Shown here piece after piece: positions 1-7,962 of a stretch of DNA of 64,000 bases. The DNA is from Methylobacterium brachiatum (GTDB lineage Bacteria; Pseudomonadota; Alphaproteobacteria; Rhizobiales; Beijerinckiaceae). Where the stretch lies: NCBI RefSeq assembly GCF_020523825.1, contig NZ_JAJALK010000001.1, positions 62,001 through 126,000 on the forward strand. Reading direction: 5' to 3'. How positions within the stretch are numbered: position 1 is the first letter of the stretch; every line of letters starts with the position of its first letter. Both the position numbers and the translations under genes were made by a program. Below the pieces are notes generated by a model. The model made no database searches. It had not been told where the DNA came from and saw nothing but the letters and a program-made list of their open reading frames with translations.

Positions 1-344
1 TCTTCCCGCGGCTCAAGCAGCGCTGGACCGTCGACGCCGCGCGCCTGTCGGGCGGCGAGCAGCAGATGGTGGCGGTGGCCCGGGCGCTGTCCGGCGACAC
101 CCGGCTCCTGCTGCTCGACGAGCCGTTCGAGGGCCTGTCGCCGGCGGTGACCGAGGAACTGTTCGAGGCGTTCGACCGTCTGCGCCGGGAGATCGCGATC
201 ATCCTGGTCGACCACCACCTCGACCTCGCGCTGGCGCTCTCGGACCGTACGGTCGCGCTGGAGCGCGGCAGCGTCCAATGGACCGGCGAATCGCGCCTTC
301 TGCGCGACGATCAGGAACTGCGGCGGAAGGTTTTGTGGCTATGA
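1..344 (+). CDS. Branched-chain amino acid-type ABC transporter ATPase (LivF-like), 5' truncated
   Basis: This is the C-terminal part (about 113 residues) of an ABC ATPase; the reading frame is open to the left edge, so the start lies outside the window. Visible are the signature LSGGEQQ (about residues 15-21 of the fragment), a Walker B stretch LLLLDEP followed by FEGLSP, and a switch His in ILVDHH. The phrase GLSP after Walker B and the short C-terminus are typical of LivF-type ATPases of branched-chain amino acid or amide importers, which energise inner-membrane uptake. Its TGA overlaps the next ATG (ATGA at 341-344), so it is probably translationally coupled to the dehydrogenase. The importer may therefore carry the substrate of the two downstream enzymes. 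The subfamily is clear but the substrate is unknown. Confidence 0.85.
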   Translation, partial: FPRLKQRWTVDAARLSGGEQQMVAVARALSGDTRLLLLDEPFEGLSPAVTEELFEAFDRLRREIAIILVDHHLDLALALSDRTVALERGSVQWTGESRLLRDDQELRRKVLWL

Positions 345-1264
345 CCGACAGCGTCGCGATCATCGGCTCCGGCCTGATCGGCCGGGCCTGGGCGATGATC
401 TTCGCCCGCGCCGGCTGGGACGTGCGCCTGTTCGATGCCGTGGACGGCGTCGCCCAGGCCGCGATCCCGCTCTGCGCCGAGGGCCTTCGGACTCTGGCCG
501 AGCACGGGCTCTGCCCCGATCCGGAAGGGGCCGCGGGCCGCATCCGCGCACCGGAAGGCCTCGCCGCCTGCCTCGACGGTGTCGGCTTCGTTCAGGAGAA
601 CGGGCCGGAACGGCTCGACGTGAAGCAGGCTCTCTTCGCCGAGCTCGACGCGCTGGCGCCCCCCGACGCGATCATCGCCTCATCCTCCTCGGCGATCCGC
701 TGCTCGCTGTTCACGGAAGGCCTGCCCGGCCGCGGGCGCTGCCTGATCGGGCATCCGGTGAACCCGCCGCACCTGATCCCGCTGGTGGAGATCTCCGGCG
801 CACCCTGGACGGATACGGCAATCCTGGAGCGCGCCCGAGCGACCTACGAAGCCATCGGGCAGGTGCCAATCACGGTGCTGAAGGAGATCGAGGGCTTCAT
901 CCTCAACCGGCTCCAGGGCGCGCTGCTGGCGGAGGCCTTCCGTCTCGCCGCGGAGGGCTACGTGACGCCGCAGGATCTCGACAAGACCGTTGCGGAGGGG
1001 CTCGGCCTGCGCTGGAGCTTCATGGGGCCGTTCGAGACGATCGAGCTGAATGCCCCCGGCGGCATCGCCGATTACTGCGCGCGCTACACCGGCTTCTACA
1101 AGAGCCTCGCCGCCGATCCCGCCCCGCCCACGGTCTACGAGGCGCCGGCCACCGCGGCGATCCTGGCGCAGTGGCGGGCGCCCGCGGATCTGCCCGCCCG
1201 CATGCGCCGCCGGGACGACCGGCTCGCAGCCCTGCGGGCCCACAAGCGTTCACAGAAGGACTGA
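341..1264 (+). CDS. 3-hydroxyacyl-CoA dehydrogenase family, lambda-crystallin / L-carnitine dehydrogenase-like
   Basis: A 307-residue NAD-dependent 3-hydroxyacid dehydrogenase. The Rossmann motif GSGLIG is at residues 9-14, a CoA-independent lambda-crystallin-style HPVNPP motif has its His at about 138, and the C-terminal all-helical dimerisation domain follows FILNRLQ. The ATG at 341 is chosen because it gives the canonical N-terminus and overlaps the upstream stop; an in-frame ATG at 278 would run back into the ATPase gene. Relatives oxidise L-gulonate, L-carnitine or similar hydroxyacids to beta-keto acids. The next gene is a beta-keto acid cleavage enzyme, so the pair probably oxidises and then cleaves one imported beta-hydroxyacid. 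Carnitine is one candidate, but I see no carnitine-specific residue pattern that proves it. Confidence 0.85.
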   Translation: MTDSVAIIGSGLIGRAWAMIFARAGWDVRLFDAVDGVAQAAIPLCAEGLRTLAEHGLCPDPEGAAGRIRAPEGLAACLDGVGFVQENGPERLDVKQALFAELDALAPPDAIIASSSSAIRCSLFTEGLPGRGRCLIGHPVNPPHLIPLVEISGAPWTDTAILERARATYEAIGQVPITVLKEIEGFILNRLQGALLAEAFRLAAEGYVTPQDLDKTVAEGLGLRWSFMGPFETIELNAPGGIADYCARYTGFYKSLAADPAPPTVYEAPATAAILAQWRAPADLPARMRRRDDRLAALRAHKRSQKD

Positions 1265-1266
1265 GC

Positions 1267-2196
1267 ATGGCCCCCCAGCGGAAAGTCATCATCACCTGCG
1301 CCGTCACGGGCGCGATCCACACGCCCAGCATGTCGCCGCATCTGCCGGTGACGCCGGAGGAGATCGCCGACGCCGCGATCGGTGCCGCCGAGGCTGGGGC
1401 GGCGATCATCCATCTGCACGCCCGCGACCCCGAGACCGGGCAGCCCGACCAGTCGCCCGAGGCGTTCGCCAAGTTCCTGCCGGTGATCAAGCAGCGCTCG
1501 GGCTGCGTGGTGAACCTCACCACCGGCGGCGCGCCGACCATGTCGATCGAGGAGCGGGTGCGCCCCGCCGCGACCTTCCAGCCCGAGGTCGCCTCGCTCA
1601 ATCTCGGCTCGATGAATTTCGGCCTGTTCGGCATGCTCGATCGCTTCAAGGACCTGAAGCACCAGTGGGAGCGGGACTATCTCGGCAACAAGGACATCAT
1701 CTTCCGCAACTCGTTCGGCCAGATCGAGCACATCCTCACCACCTGCGCGCCGAACGGCACGAAGTTCGAGTTCGAGTGCTACGACACCGCCCACCTCTAC
1801 AATCTCAAGTACTTCTTCGACCGCGGGCTGGTGAAGGCGCCCCTGTTCATCCAGACCGTATTCGGCCTGCAGGGCGGCATCGGCGCCCATCCGGACGACG
1901 TGATGCACATGAAGCGCACCGCCGACCGGCTGTTCGGCGATCAGTACCGCTGGTCGGTCCTGGGCGCCGGCCGCAACCAGATGAATATCGCCGCCATGGC
2001 GGCCGCGATGGGCAGCAACGTCCGCGTCGGCCTGGAGGACAGCCTGTGGGACGGCCCCGGCAAGCTCGCCGAGACCAACGCCGCGCAGGTCCGCCGCGTC
2101 CGCTCGATCATCGAGGGCCTCGGCCTCGCCATCGCGTCGCCCGACGAGGCGCGGGAGATGCTGGCGCTGAAGGGCGGGGACAAGGTCGGGTTCTGA
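1267..2196 (+). CDS. Beta-keto acid cleavage enzyme (BKACE, DUF849 family)
   Basis: A 309-residue TIM-barrel protein of the BKACE/DUF849 family, which includes Kce (3-keto-5-aminohexanoate cleavage enzyme) and dehydrocarnitine cleavage enzyme. Family members condense a beta-keto acid with acetyl-CoA to give acetoacetyl-CoA plus a shortened product. Seen here are the metal ligands in IIHLHARDP (His49 and His51), the conserved TGGG stretch and the late GLED motif (Glu about 257). The ATG at 1267 follows the dehydrogenase stop by two bases and gives the usual MxxxRKVIITCAVTG-type start; an in-frame upstream ATG (1171) lies inside the previous gene. The substrate cannot be read from sequence alone. 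The upstream dehydrogenase would supply the beta-keto acid. Confidence 0.9.
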   Translation: MAPQRKVIITCAVTGAIHTPSMSPHLPVTPEEIADAAIGAAEAGAAIIHLHARDPETGQPDQSPEAFAKFLPVIKQRSGCVVNLTTGGAPTMSIEERVRPAATFQPEVASLNLGSMNFGLFGMLDRFKDLKHQWERDYLGNKDIIFRNSFGQIEHILTTCAPNGTKFEFECYDTAHLYNLKYFFDRGLVKAPLFIQTVFGLQGGIGAHPDDVMHMKRTADRLFGDQYRWSVLGAGRNQMNIAAMAAAMGSNVRVGLEDSLWDGPGKLAETNAAQVRRVRSIIEGLGLAIASPDEAREMLALKGGDKVGF

Positions 2197-2203
2197 GCGC
2201 GTT

Positions 2204-2234
2204 CGGGCCGAGAGGATCCATCTCGGCCCGTCGT
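2204..2234. terminator. Rho-independent terminator between convergent genes
   Basis: A perfect 10-bp stem (CGGGCCGAGA, 2204-2213, pairing with 2221-2230) closes a seven-base loop. It lies between the plus-strand BKACE stop and the end of the minus-strand DUF167 gene. A short T-rich tail (TCGTTTAAT) follows on the plus strand. The GC-rich stem could stop transcription from either side, but only the plus direction has a T-rich tail. Confidence 0.7.
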
Positions 2235-2522
2235 TTAATCGGGTGAGCCGAATACACGGTCGAGATCGGCCTGGGTGATACCGTCGATCTCCAGAATCTT
2301 CAGCCGGCTTTGATCGCCGGCGGCGATTCGAACCGAGCTGCGGCCGATCTTGAGCGCTTTGGCGATCAACTTTTCCAGCGCCGCATTGGCGGCGCCATCG
2401 ACCGGCGGCGCGGAAACCCGCGCCTTGAGGTAGGGCTGGCCTTTCTCGTCTCGCGCCCAGCCATCCGCCGCATCGCGTCCGCCGCGCGGCGTGAGGCGGA
2501 CCGCCAGCCGAATCGCCGCCAT
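2235..2522 (-). CDS. DUF167 (YggU-type) small conserved protein
   Basis: A 95-residue protein with the DUF167/YggU pattern: an N-terminal strand RLAVRLTPRGGRD, the hallmark VSAPPVDGAANAAL in the middle, then a KIGRSSVRIAAGDQSR segment. YggU-family proteins are small alpha/beta proteins of unknown biochemical role, widespread in bacteria and archaea. Here it is the last gene of a minus-strand set, 11 bases after the FAD-linked oxidase stop. This proximity may be operonic without being functional. Family assignment is strong; function is unknown. Confidence 0.85.
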   Translation of the reverse strand: MAAIRLAVRLTPRGGRDAADGWARDEKGQPYLKARVSAPPVDGAANAALEKLIAKALKIGRSSVRIAAGDQSRLKILEIDGITQADLDRVFGSPD

Positions 2523-2533
2523 CGAACTGGCTT

Positions 2534-3904
2534 TCAGAAAATCTTGCCCGGGTTCAGCCGGTTGTCCGGGTCGAGCGCGCGCTTGACCAGACGCATGGCG
2601 CCGATCTCCTCCGGGGAGCGCGACAGGGGCAGCTTACCGCGCTTCTCTAGGCCGATGCCGTGCTCGGCCGAGACCGAGCCGTTCAGCTCGGCGAGCGGCG
2701 CGTAGATCGCGGCGTCGATGGCGGCGTTGCCGGCGGCGTCGAGGCGGGTCGTGTTCCAGTGCAAATTGTTGTCGCCGATATGCCCGTAGACGACGGCCCG
2801 GCAGCCGGGGATCGCCGCGAGACCGTCCAGCGCCCCGCGAACGTAGCCATCCATCTTCGAGAGCGGCACGCTGACGTCGAAGGCGCGCTCGATCCCGTCA
2901 GCGTTCAGGTGCTCGACCCGGTCGCGGATGCGCCACATCCCCCGGCGCTGCTCCTCCGACGAGGCCACGGCCGCGTCGAGGATCGTGCCCTCGCCCATCA
3001 GGCCTTCGAGCAGGCCGAGGAACCGGTCGGATTCCTCGGGCACGCACTCGACCTCGATGATCGCGTAGAACGGGTAATCGTAGCCCAGCGGCGGCGTCGC
3101 CCGGCCGGGGGCGGTCATCAGCCGGTAGAAGTCCGGCCACAGGCCCTCGAAGGACGAGACCCGCCCCTGGAACGCGCTCTGGGCGGCGCGCAGGACCCGG
3201 GCGCCGTCATCGACCCCCGGGCAGGCGATCAGCGCGGTGGCGTAGCCGGCCGGCTCCGGGCGCAGGCGCAGGACCGCGCGGGTGACGATCCCGAGGGTCC
3301 CCTCGGTGCCGATGAAGATCTGCTTCAGGTCGAGCCCGGTGTTGTTCTTGATCAGCGGCCGCATGGACGAGACCACCGTGCCGTCGGCCAGCACCGCTTC
3401 CAGCCCCAGAACCATCTCGCGCATCATGCCGTAGCGCAGCACCCGCAGCCCGCCGGCATTGGTCGAGATCGCGCCGCCGATCGTGGCCGAGCCGCGGGCG
3501 CCAAGATCGAGGGGGAAGAACAGGCCGCGCTCCGTGGCGGCGTTCTGCACGCTCTCGATGGTGGCGCCGGTGCCGACCACCACGGTCATCCCCAGCGGAT
3601 CGACCGGCTCGATCGCGGTCATCCGCTCGGTGGAGAGCGTGATCTCGTCCGGAGAGCACAGGGTCCCGTCGACAAGCCCGGTGGCGCCGCCGCGCGGGAC
3701 GATGGCGACCCCCGCCGCGTGGCAGGCGGCCATCACGGCGCTGGTCTCCGCGGTATCGCGCGGCCGGACGAGGGCGCGTGCCGCGCAGGGCTCGGTCGGC
3801 CGGGTCCAGTTCGCGGACCGGCCGCGCAGCTCCTCGCCGGTGACCAGGCCGGACGGCCCGACGATGTCGGTGAGACGCGCGAGGAGGGAATCGGCGGCTG
3901 TCAT
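2534..3904 (-). CDS. FAD-binding oxidase, GlcD / D-2-hydroxyacid dehydrogenase type
   Basis: About 456 residues, PCMH-type FAD domain followed by a FAD-oxidase C-terminal domain. The FAD-contacting stretch VPRGGATGLVDG and the GARGSATIGGAISTNAGG segment are plain, as is the C-terminal SAEHGIGLEKRGKL motif (the His is an active-site residue in this family) with a final DPDNRLNPGK signature. Relatives oxidise glycolate, D-lactate or D-2-hydroxyglutarate and pass electrons to quinone or cytochrome c. The ATG at 3904 is used; an in-frame GTG at 3931 would add nine residues and neither has a strong ribosome site. It follows the FAH-family gene by about 58 bases on the same strand, suggesting a shared sugar-acid or hydroxyacid pathway. 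Confidence 0.88.
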   Translation of the reverse strand: MTAADSLLARLTDIVGPSGLVTGEELRGRSANWTRPTEPCAARALVRPRDTAETSAVMAACHAAGVAIVPRGGATGLVDGTLCSPDEITLSTERMTAIEPVDPLGMTVVVGTGATIESVQNAATERGLFFPLDLGARGSATIGGAISTNAGGLRVLRYGMMREMVLGLEAVLADGTVVSSMRPLIKNNTGLDLKQIFIGTEGTLGIVTRAVLRLRPEPAGYATALIACPGVDDGARVLRAAQSAFQGRVSSFEGLWPDFYRLMTAPGRATPPLGYDYPFYAIIEVECVPEESDRFLGLLEGLMGEGTILDAAVASSEEQRRGMWRIRDRVEHLNADGIERAFDVSVPLSKMDGYVRGALDGLAAIPGCRAVVYGHIGDNNLHWNTTRLDAAGNAAIDAAIYAPLAELNGSVSAEHGIGLEKRGKLPLSRSPEEIGAMRLVKRALDPDNRLNPGKIF

Positions 3905-3962
3905 CGGCTCGGTCTCTGCGGCGGGCGCCACGTCGGGCAGGCGGTTTTAACGCGAGCCTCTG

Positions 3963-5156
3963 TCACAAAAGCCCGCGGGCCGCGAGGTTGCGCATCAGCG
4001 CGCGGGCGCCGAACGTCCAGGGCTCGCAGGTGTCGCAGGGGCGCATCCGGTTGACCAGCCGGCCGAGCTCCGGGCTCGCCACGACGACGCGGTCGTTCTC
4101 GACATGGGTGAAGCCGAGCCCCGGCCCGTGCCGGTCCTGGATCGGCGCGAACATCGTGCCGAGCAGCAGGATCGCCCCGTCCGGGTAATCGTGCGTGCGC
4201 CCCATCAGGGCGCCGACCAGCTCCTCCGGGTCGCGGCTGATCTCGGCGAGCGGCGAGGTGCCCTCCATCCGGAACCCGTCGGTGCCGGTCACTTCGAGGG
4301 TCACGGTGGTGCGCCGGATATCGTCCAGGCTGAAGGTCTCGTCGAACAGGCGCAGGAACGGGCCCAGGGCGCAGGAGGCGTTGTTGTCCTTCGCTTTGCC
4401 GAGGAGCAGCGCCGACCGACCCTCGAAATCGCGCAGGTTCACGTCGTTGGCGAGCGTCGCCCCGACGATTCTTTGTTGGGACGAGACGGCCAGGGCAACT
4501 TCGGGCTCGGGGTTGTTCCAGTGCGAATCCGGATGAAGCCCGGCATCGGCGCCGCAACCCACCGCCGAGAGCGGCTGCGCCTTGGTGAAGATCTCGGCGT
4601 CCGGCCCGATCCCGACTTCGAGATACTGGCTCCAGGCGCCCTGGGCGACCAGCACGTCCTTCAGCGCCATCGCCTCGGCCGAGCCGGGTTTCAGCCGGCG
4701 CAGGTCGCGGCCGACCAGCCGTTCGACCTCTGCGCGGATCGCTGCGGCGGCCGCGAGATCGCCCCGGGCCCGCTCCTCGATGACGCGCTCCAGCATGGAA
4801 GTCGCGAAGGTGACGCCGGCGGCCTTCAGCGCCTGGAGATCCACCGGGGCGAGCAGCCAGGGCCGCCCGGGATCGCGGCCGTCCGGCGGGGTGTTGGCCA
4901 CGATCGCGTCGAGGCTTCCGAGATCCGCGCCCTCGGCGGCCCGCAGCGCGGCGGCCGCGTCCGGTGTCTCGCACAGGTCGCTGACCGTCGCGAACCGGGC
5001 GGTGACGTCGATCGCCCGCAGATCGCCGTCCGAAGCCGCGCGGATCGCCACCACGCTCGGACCCCCGACATCCGGGCGCCACACCCGCCCGACCAGCGCC
5101 CCGCGACCGGCATCCTCGGGCAGGATCTCGCGGGCGGTCAGACCGGATAATGCCAT
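3963..5156 (-). CDS. Fumarylacetoacetate hydrolase (FAH) family protein
   Basis: A 397-residue FAH-superfamily protein. The C-terminal catalytic domain contains the metal-site type stretch WNNPEPEVALAV, the typical GATLANDVNLRDFEGRSALLLG variant and KDNNASCALGPF. The longer N-terminal half is of the type seen in FAH-like enzymes of sugar-acid pathways rather than tyrosine catabolism. Such enzymes hydrolyse or dehydrate 2-keto-3-deoxy acids or cleave C-C bonds in 1,3-dicarbonyl compounds using a divalent metal. It heads a minus-strand set with the FAD-linked oxidase and is divergent from the ABC importer at 5464, consistent with a shared regulatory region and pathway. The exact reaction is not determined. 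Confidence 0.82.
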   Translation of the reverse strand: MALSGLTAREILPEDAGRGALVGRVWRPDVGGPSVVAIRAASDGDLRAIDVTARFATVSDLCETPDAAAALRAAEGADLGSLDAIVANTPPDGRDPGRPWLLAPVDLQALKAAGVTFATSMLERVIEERARGDLAAAAAIRAEVERLVGRDLRRLKPGSAEAMALKDVLVAQGAWSQYLEVGIGPDAEIFTKAQPLSAVGCGADAGLHPDSHWNNPEPEVALAVSSQQRIVGATLANDVNLRDFEGRSALLLGKAKDNNASCALGPFLRLFDETFSLDDIRRTTVTLEVTGTDGFRMEGTSPLAEISRDPEELVGALMGRTHDYPDGAILLLGTMFAPIQDRHGPGLGFTHVENDRVVVASPELGRLVNRMRPCDTCEPWTFGARALMRNLAARGLL

Positions 5157-5463
5157 GCTGTCCTCATGCGTCAGGGCCTATCGCTGCGCCACGTCCCGAC
5201 CGGTCCCTGCCGGAAGGCCCGGCTCAGCGGGGCCGATACGGGCCCGCTTTAGCACCCGCTATCGATTCGGGTCCCGGCAGGATGTTTCATGCCGGCGGTG
5301 TCGTCACCCGTCGTCCCCGCCCTCCAGCTTCACACGGGAAAGCGGCTGACAGAAGCGCGATATGATTCAAAATTCAGGTTCTGCCGACTTGCTTTCCGGC
5401 ATGGGCTCTATTGTACTGTTTGGACAGGAGTCGCCGTCAGAGCGTCCCTGATTGGGAGGAAGC
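5157..5463. promoter_or_regulatory. Divergent intergenic region (FAH gene / ABC importer)
   Basis: 307 bases with no convincing gene. The part nearest the importer (about 5350-5425) is noticeably richer in A and T than its surroundings and includes TTGCTT and TGTACT hexamers 17 bases apart (near 5389 and 5412), a weak sigma-70-like pair. A strong GGGAGGA ribosome site lies at 5454-5460, three bases before the importer ATG. Both flanking operons probably start here. I see no clear operator palindrome. Confidence 0.45.
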
Positions 5464-6525
5464 ATGGCCTCGGTGGGAATCCGCGAGGTCCGCAAGGCTT
5501 TCGGGTCGACGAACGTCCTGCACGGCGTGTCCGTGGACATCCGGGACGGGGAGTTCGTGATCCTGGTCGGGCCTTCGGGCTGCGGAAAATCGACCTTGCT
5601 CCGGATGATTGCCGGCTTGGAGAATATCTCCGGCGGCGAGATCCGTATCGGCGAGCGTGTCGTCAATGATGTCCCGCCCAAGGAGCGGGACATCGCCATG
5701 GTGTTCCAGAACTACGCCCTCTATCCGCACCTCACGGTGCGCGAGAACATGGCGTTCTCGATGCGGATCCGGAAGGCGCGGGCGGCCGAGATCGACGAGC
5801 GCGTCAGCAAGGCGGCGCAGATCCTCGGGCTGACCCATCTCCTGGACCGCTATCCGCGGCAGCTCTCCGGCGGGCAACGCCAGCGCGTGGCCATGGGCCG
5901 GGCGATCGTGCGCGACCCGCAGGTCTTCCTGTTCGACGAGCCGCTCTCGAATCTCGACGCGAAGCTGCGCGTGGCGATGCGCACCGAGATCAAGGAGCTG
6001 CACCAGCGCCTGAAGACCACGACCATCTACGTCACCCACGATCAGATCGAGGCCATGACCATGGCCGACCGGATCGTGGTGATGCATGACGGCGTGGTCG
6101 AGCAGATCGGCCCGCCGCTGGAACTCTACGACCGGCCCGACAACCTGTTCGTGGCCGGCTTCATCGGGTCCCCGGCGATGAATTTCGTGAGCGGGACGGT
6201 CCGGCGGAACGGCCACTTGGTCTTCGCCGCCGACACGGGGCTGATCATTCCCCTGATTCAAGCACCGGCGGGCGTCGCGGGCCGCAAGCTGGTCCTCGGG
6301 ATGCGGCCGGAGCATTTCGACCTGGCACCCGATGGGATCGCCGCCGAGGTCGTGGTGGTCGAGCCGACGGGCTCCGAGACGATGCTGGCGGTGCGGGCCC
6401 AGGGCCAGGATTTCACCTGCGTGCTGCGCGAGCGCGTGAGCGAGGGGCCGGGCGAGACCGTCCACCTGCGGCCGAACCGCGTGCACTTCTTCGATGCCGA
6501 GACGGGCCGGCGCCTGCCGACCTGA
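5464..6525 (+). CDS. Sugar/polyol ABC transporter ATPase (UgpC/MalK/MsmK type)
   Basis: A 353-residue CUT1-type ATPase. Walker A GPSGCGKST is at about residues 37-45, the signature LSGGQRQRVAMGRAIVR and Walker B VFLFDEPLSNLDAKLR follow, with switch His in YVTHDQIEAMTMADRI. A C-terminal TOBE/regulatory domain (about residues 235-353) includes VLGMRPEHF, the hallmark of UgpC/MalK proteins that can energise several sugar importers. The ATG at 5464 is chosen over an in-frame TTG at 5452 because the TTG lies in the ribosome site. It opens an operon with a binding protein and two permeases. The substrate is probably a sugar, polyol or glycerol derivative. Confidence 0.93.
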   Translation: MASVGIREVRKAFGSTNVLHGVSVDIRDGEFVILVGPSGCGKSTLLRMIAGLENISGGEIRIGERVVNDVPPKERDIAMVFQNYALYPHLTVRENMAFSMRIRKARAAEIDERVSKAAQILGLTHLLDRYPRQLSGGQRQRVAMGRAIVRDPQVFLFDEPLSNLDAKLRVAMRTEIKELHQRLKTTTIYVTHDQIEAMTMADRIVVMHDGVVEQIGPPLELYDRPDNLFVAGFIGSPAMNFVSGTVRRNGHLVFAADTGLIIPLIQAPAGVAGRKLVLGMRPEHFDLAPDGIAAEVVVVEPTGSETMLAVRAQGQDFTCVLRERVSEGPGETVHLRPNRVHFFDAETGRRLPT

Positions 6526-6601
6526 CCGCACCCGATCCCCGTCGCCGAGCCGGACCCGCTTCGTTCCCGGCGGGCCGATCCATCCAGGGAGTGACGCCAC
6601 G

Positions 6602-7912
6602 ATGCCCAAACTCGACCGCCGTTCCCTCCTGACGGGGGCCGCCGCGACCGGCCTCGCCGCCGGCGCCGACCTCCTCGGCTTCGCCCGGGCCTGGGCCCAG
6701 ACCGCTGAGTGGAAGCCGGAGCCCGGCGCCAGCCTGTCGATCCTGCGCTGGAAGCGCTTCATCCCCAGCGAGGACGAGGCGTTCCTGCGGATGGTGGACG
6801 CCTTCACCAAGGCGACGGGCGTCAAGGTGTCGGTGACCAACGAATCCTTCGACGACATCCAGCCCAAGGCCTCCGTCGCCGCCAATACCGGGCAGGGGCC
6901 CGACATGGTCTGGGGCCTGTTCTCGTTCCCGGCTCTCTTCCCCGACAAGTGCCTGCCGCTGGAGGATGTCGCGGAGTCGCTGGCCAAGAAATACGGCCCC
7001 TGGTTCCCGTCGGCGGAGGCCTACGGCAAGGTGAAGGGCAAGTGGATCGCGATCCCGGTCGGCTTCAACGGCGGTTATCCGAACTACCGCATCTCGGCGA
7101 TGCAGAAGGCCGGGTTCAGCAAGTTCCCCGAGGATACCGCCGGCTTCCTCGAACTGTGCCGGGCGCTCAAGAAGAACAACACGCCGGCGGGCTTCGCCCT
7201 CGGGCACGCCACCGGCGACGCCAACACCTGGTGCCATTGGGCGCTCTGGTCCCACGGCGCCAACCTGGTCGACGCCAACGAGAAGATCGTCATCAACTCG
7301 CCGGAAACCGCCAAGGCGCTGGAATACGTCAAGGCGATGTACGAGACCTTCGTGCCGGGGACCGTGTCCTGGAACGATTCCTCCAACAACAAGGCGTTCC
7401 TGGCGGGCGACCTGTACCTGACGCATAACGGCATCTCGATCTACGCCGCCGCCAAGAAGGACAATCCGAAGCTCGCCGAGGATATGGACCACGCGGTCTG
7501 GCCGATCGGCCCCGCCGGCAAGCCCACCGAGTTCCAGCTCGCATTCCCGATCCTGGCGTTCAAATACTCGAAGGCGCCCAATGCCTGTAAGGCCTTCATC
7601 AGTTTCATGATGGAGGCGTCGAACTACAATCCCTGGCTGGAAGCCGCGCAGGGCTACCTGTGCGAGCCGCTGTCGAACTACCCGAAGAACCCGATCTGGA
7701 CGAGCGATCCGAAGAACGCGGTCTTCGCGGAAGCCGGACGGCGTTCCCGGGCGGCCGGCGGCCTGGCGCCCGTCAGCGAGCGCGTCGCCGCGGTCCTGGC
7801 CGACTTCGTGGTGGTCGACATGTTCGCCAGCCACTGTACCGGCCGCGAGGACGTGAAGACCGCGATCCGCAACGCCGAGCGCGCCGCCCAGCGCATCTTC
7901 CGCAACACCTGA
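6602..7912 (+). CDS. Sugar ABC transporter substrate-binding protein (family 1), Tat-type signal
   Basis: A 436-residue extracytoplasmic solute-binding protein of the MalE/UgpB class. The N-terminus has a twin-arginine-like signal (DRRSLLTGAAATG, then an Ala/Gly-rich hydrophobic run ending near AWAQ at about residue 37), so export through Tat is likely. The mature part has the expected alternating lobes, including SNNKAFLAGDLYLTHNG and a late FKYSKAPNACKAFI. The ATG at 6602 is chosen over an in-frame ATG at 6494 because the latter would lie inside the ATPase gene. It binds the ligand in the periplasm and delivers it to the two permeases that follow. Ligand identity cannot be read from the sequence. 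Confidence 0.9.
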   Translation: MPKLDRRSLLTGAAATGLAAGADLLGFARAWAQTAEWKPEPGASLSILRWKRFIPSEDEAFLRMVDAFTKATGVKVSVTNESFDDIQPKASVAANTGQGPDMVWGLFSFPALFPDKCLPLEDVAESLAKKYGPWFPSAEAYGKVKGKWIAIPVGFNGGYPNYRISAMQKAGFSKFPEDTAGFLELCRALKKNNTPAGFALGHATGDANTWCHWALWSHGANLVDANEKIVINSPETAKALEYVKAMYETFVPGTVSWNDSSNNKAFLAGDLYLTHNGISIYAAAKKDNPKLAEDMDHAVWPIGPAGKPTEFQLAFPILAFKYSKAPNACKAFISFMMEASNYNPWLEAAQGYLCEPLSNYPKNPIWTSDPKNAVFAEAGRRSRAAGGLAPVSERVAAVLADFVVVDMFASHCTGREDVKTAIRNAERAAQRIFRNT

Positions 7913-7920
7913 ACGCGGTG

Positions 7921-7943
7921 GGCCGCGGGGCTTGCCCGCGGCC
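7921..7943 (+). other. Intercistronic hairpin between binding protein and permease genes
   Basis: Nine-bp perfect stem GGCCGCGGG (7921-7929) with 7935-7943 around a five-base loop, eight bases after the binding-protein stop. No T-run follows, so it is more likely an mRNA-stabilising or partially attenuating hairpin than a full terminator. This position is where sugar-importer operons commonly lower permease expression relative to the binding protein. Confidence 0.6.
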
Positions 7944-7962
7944 ACGACCCCGAGGCGAATCC

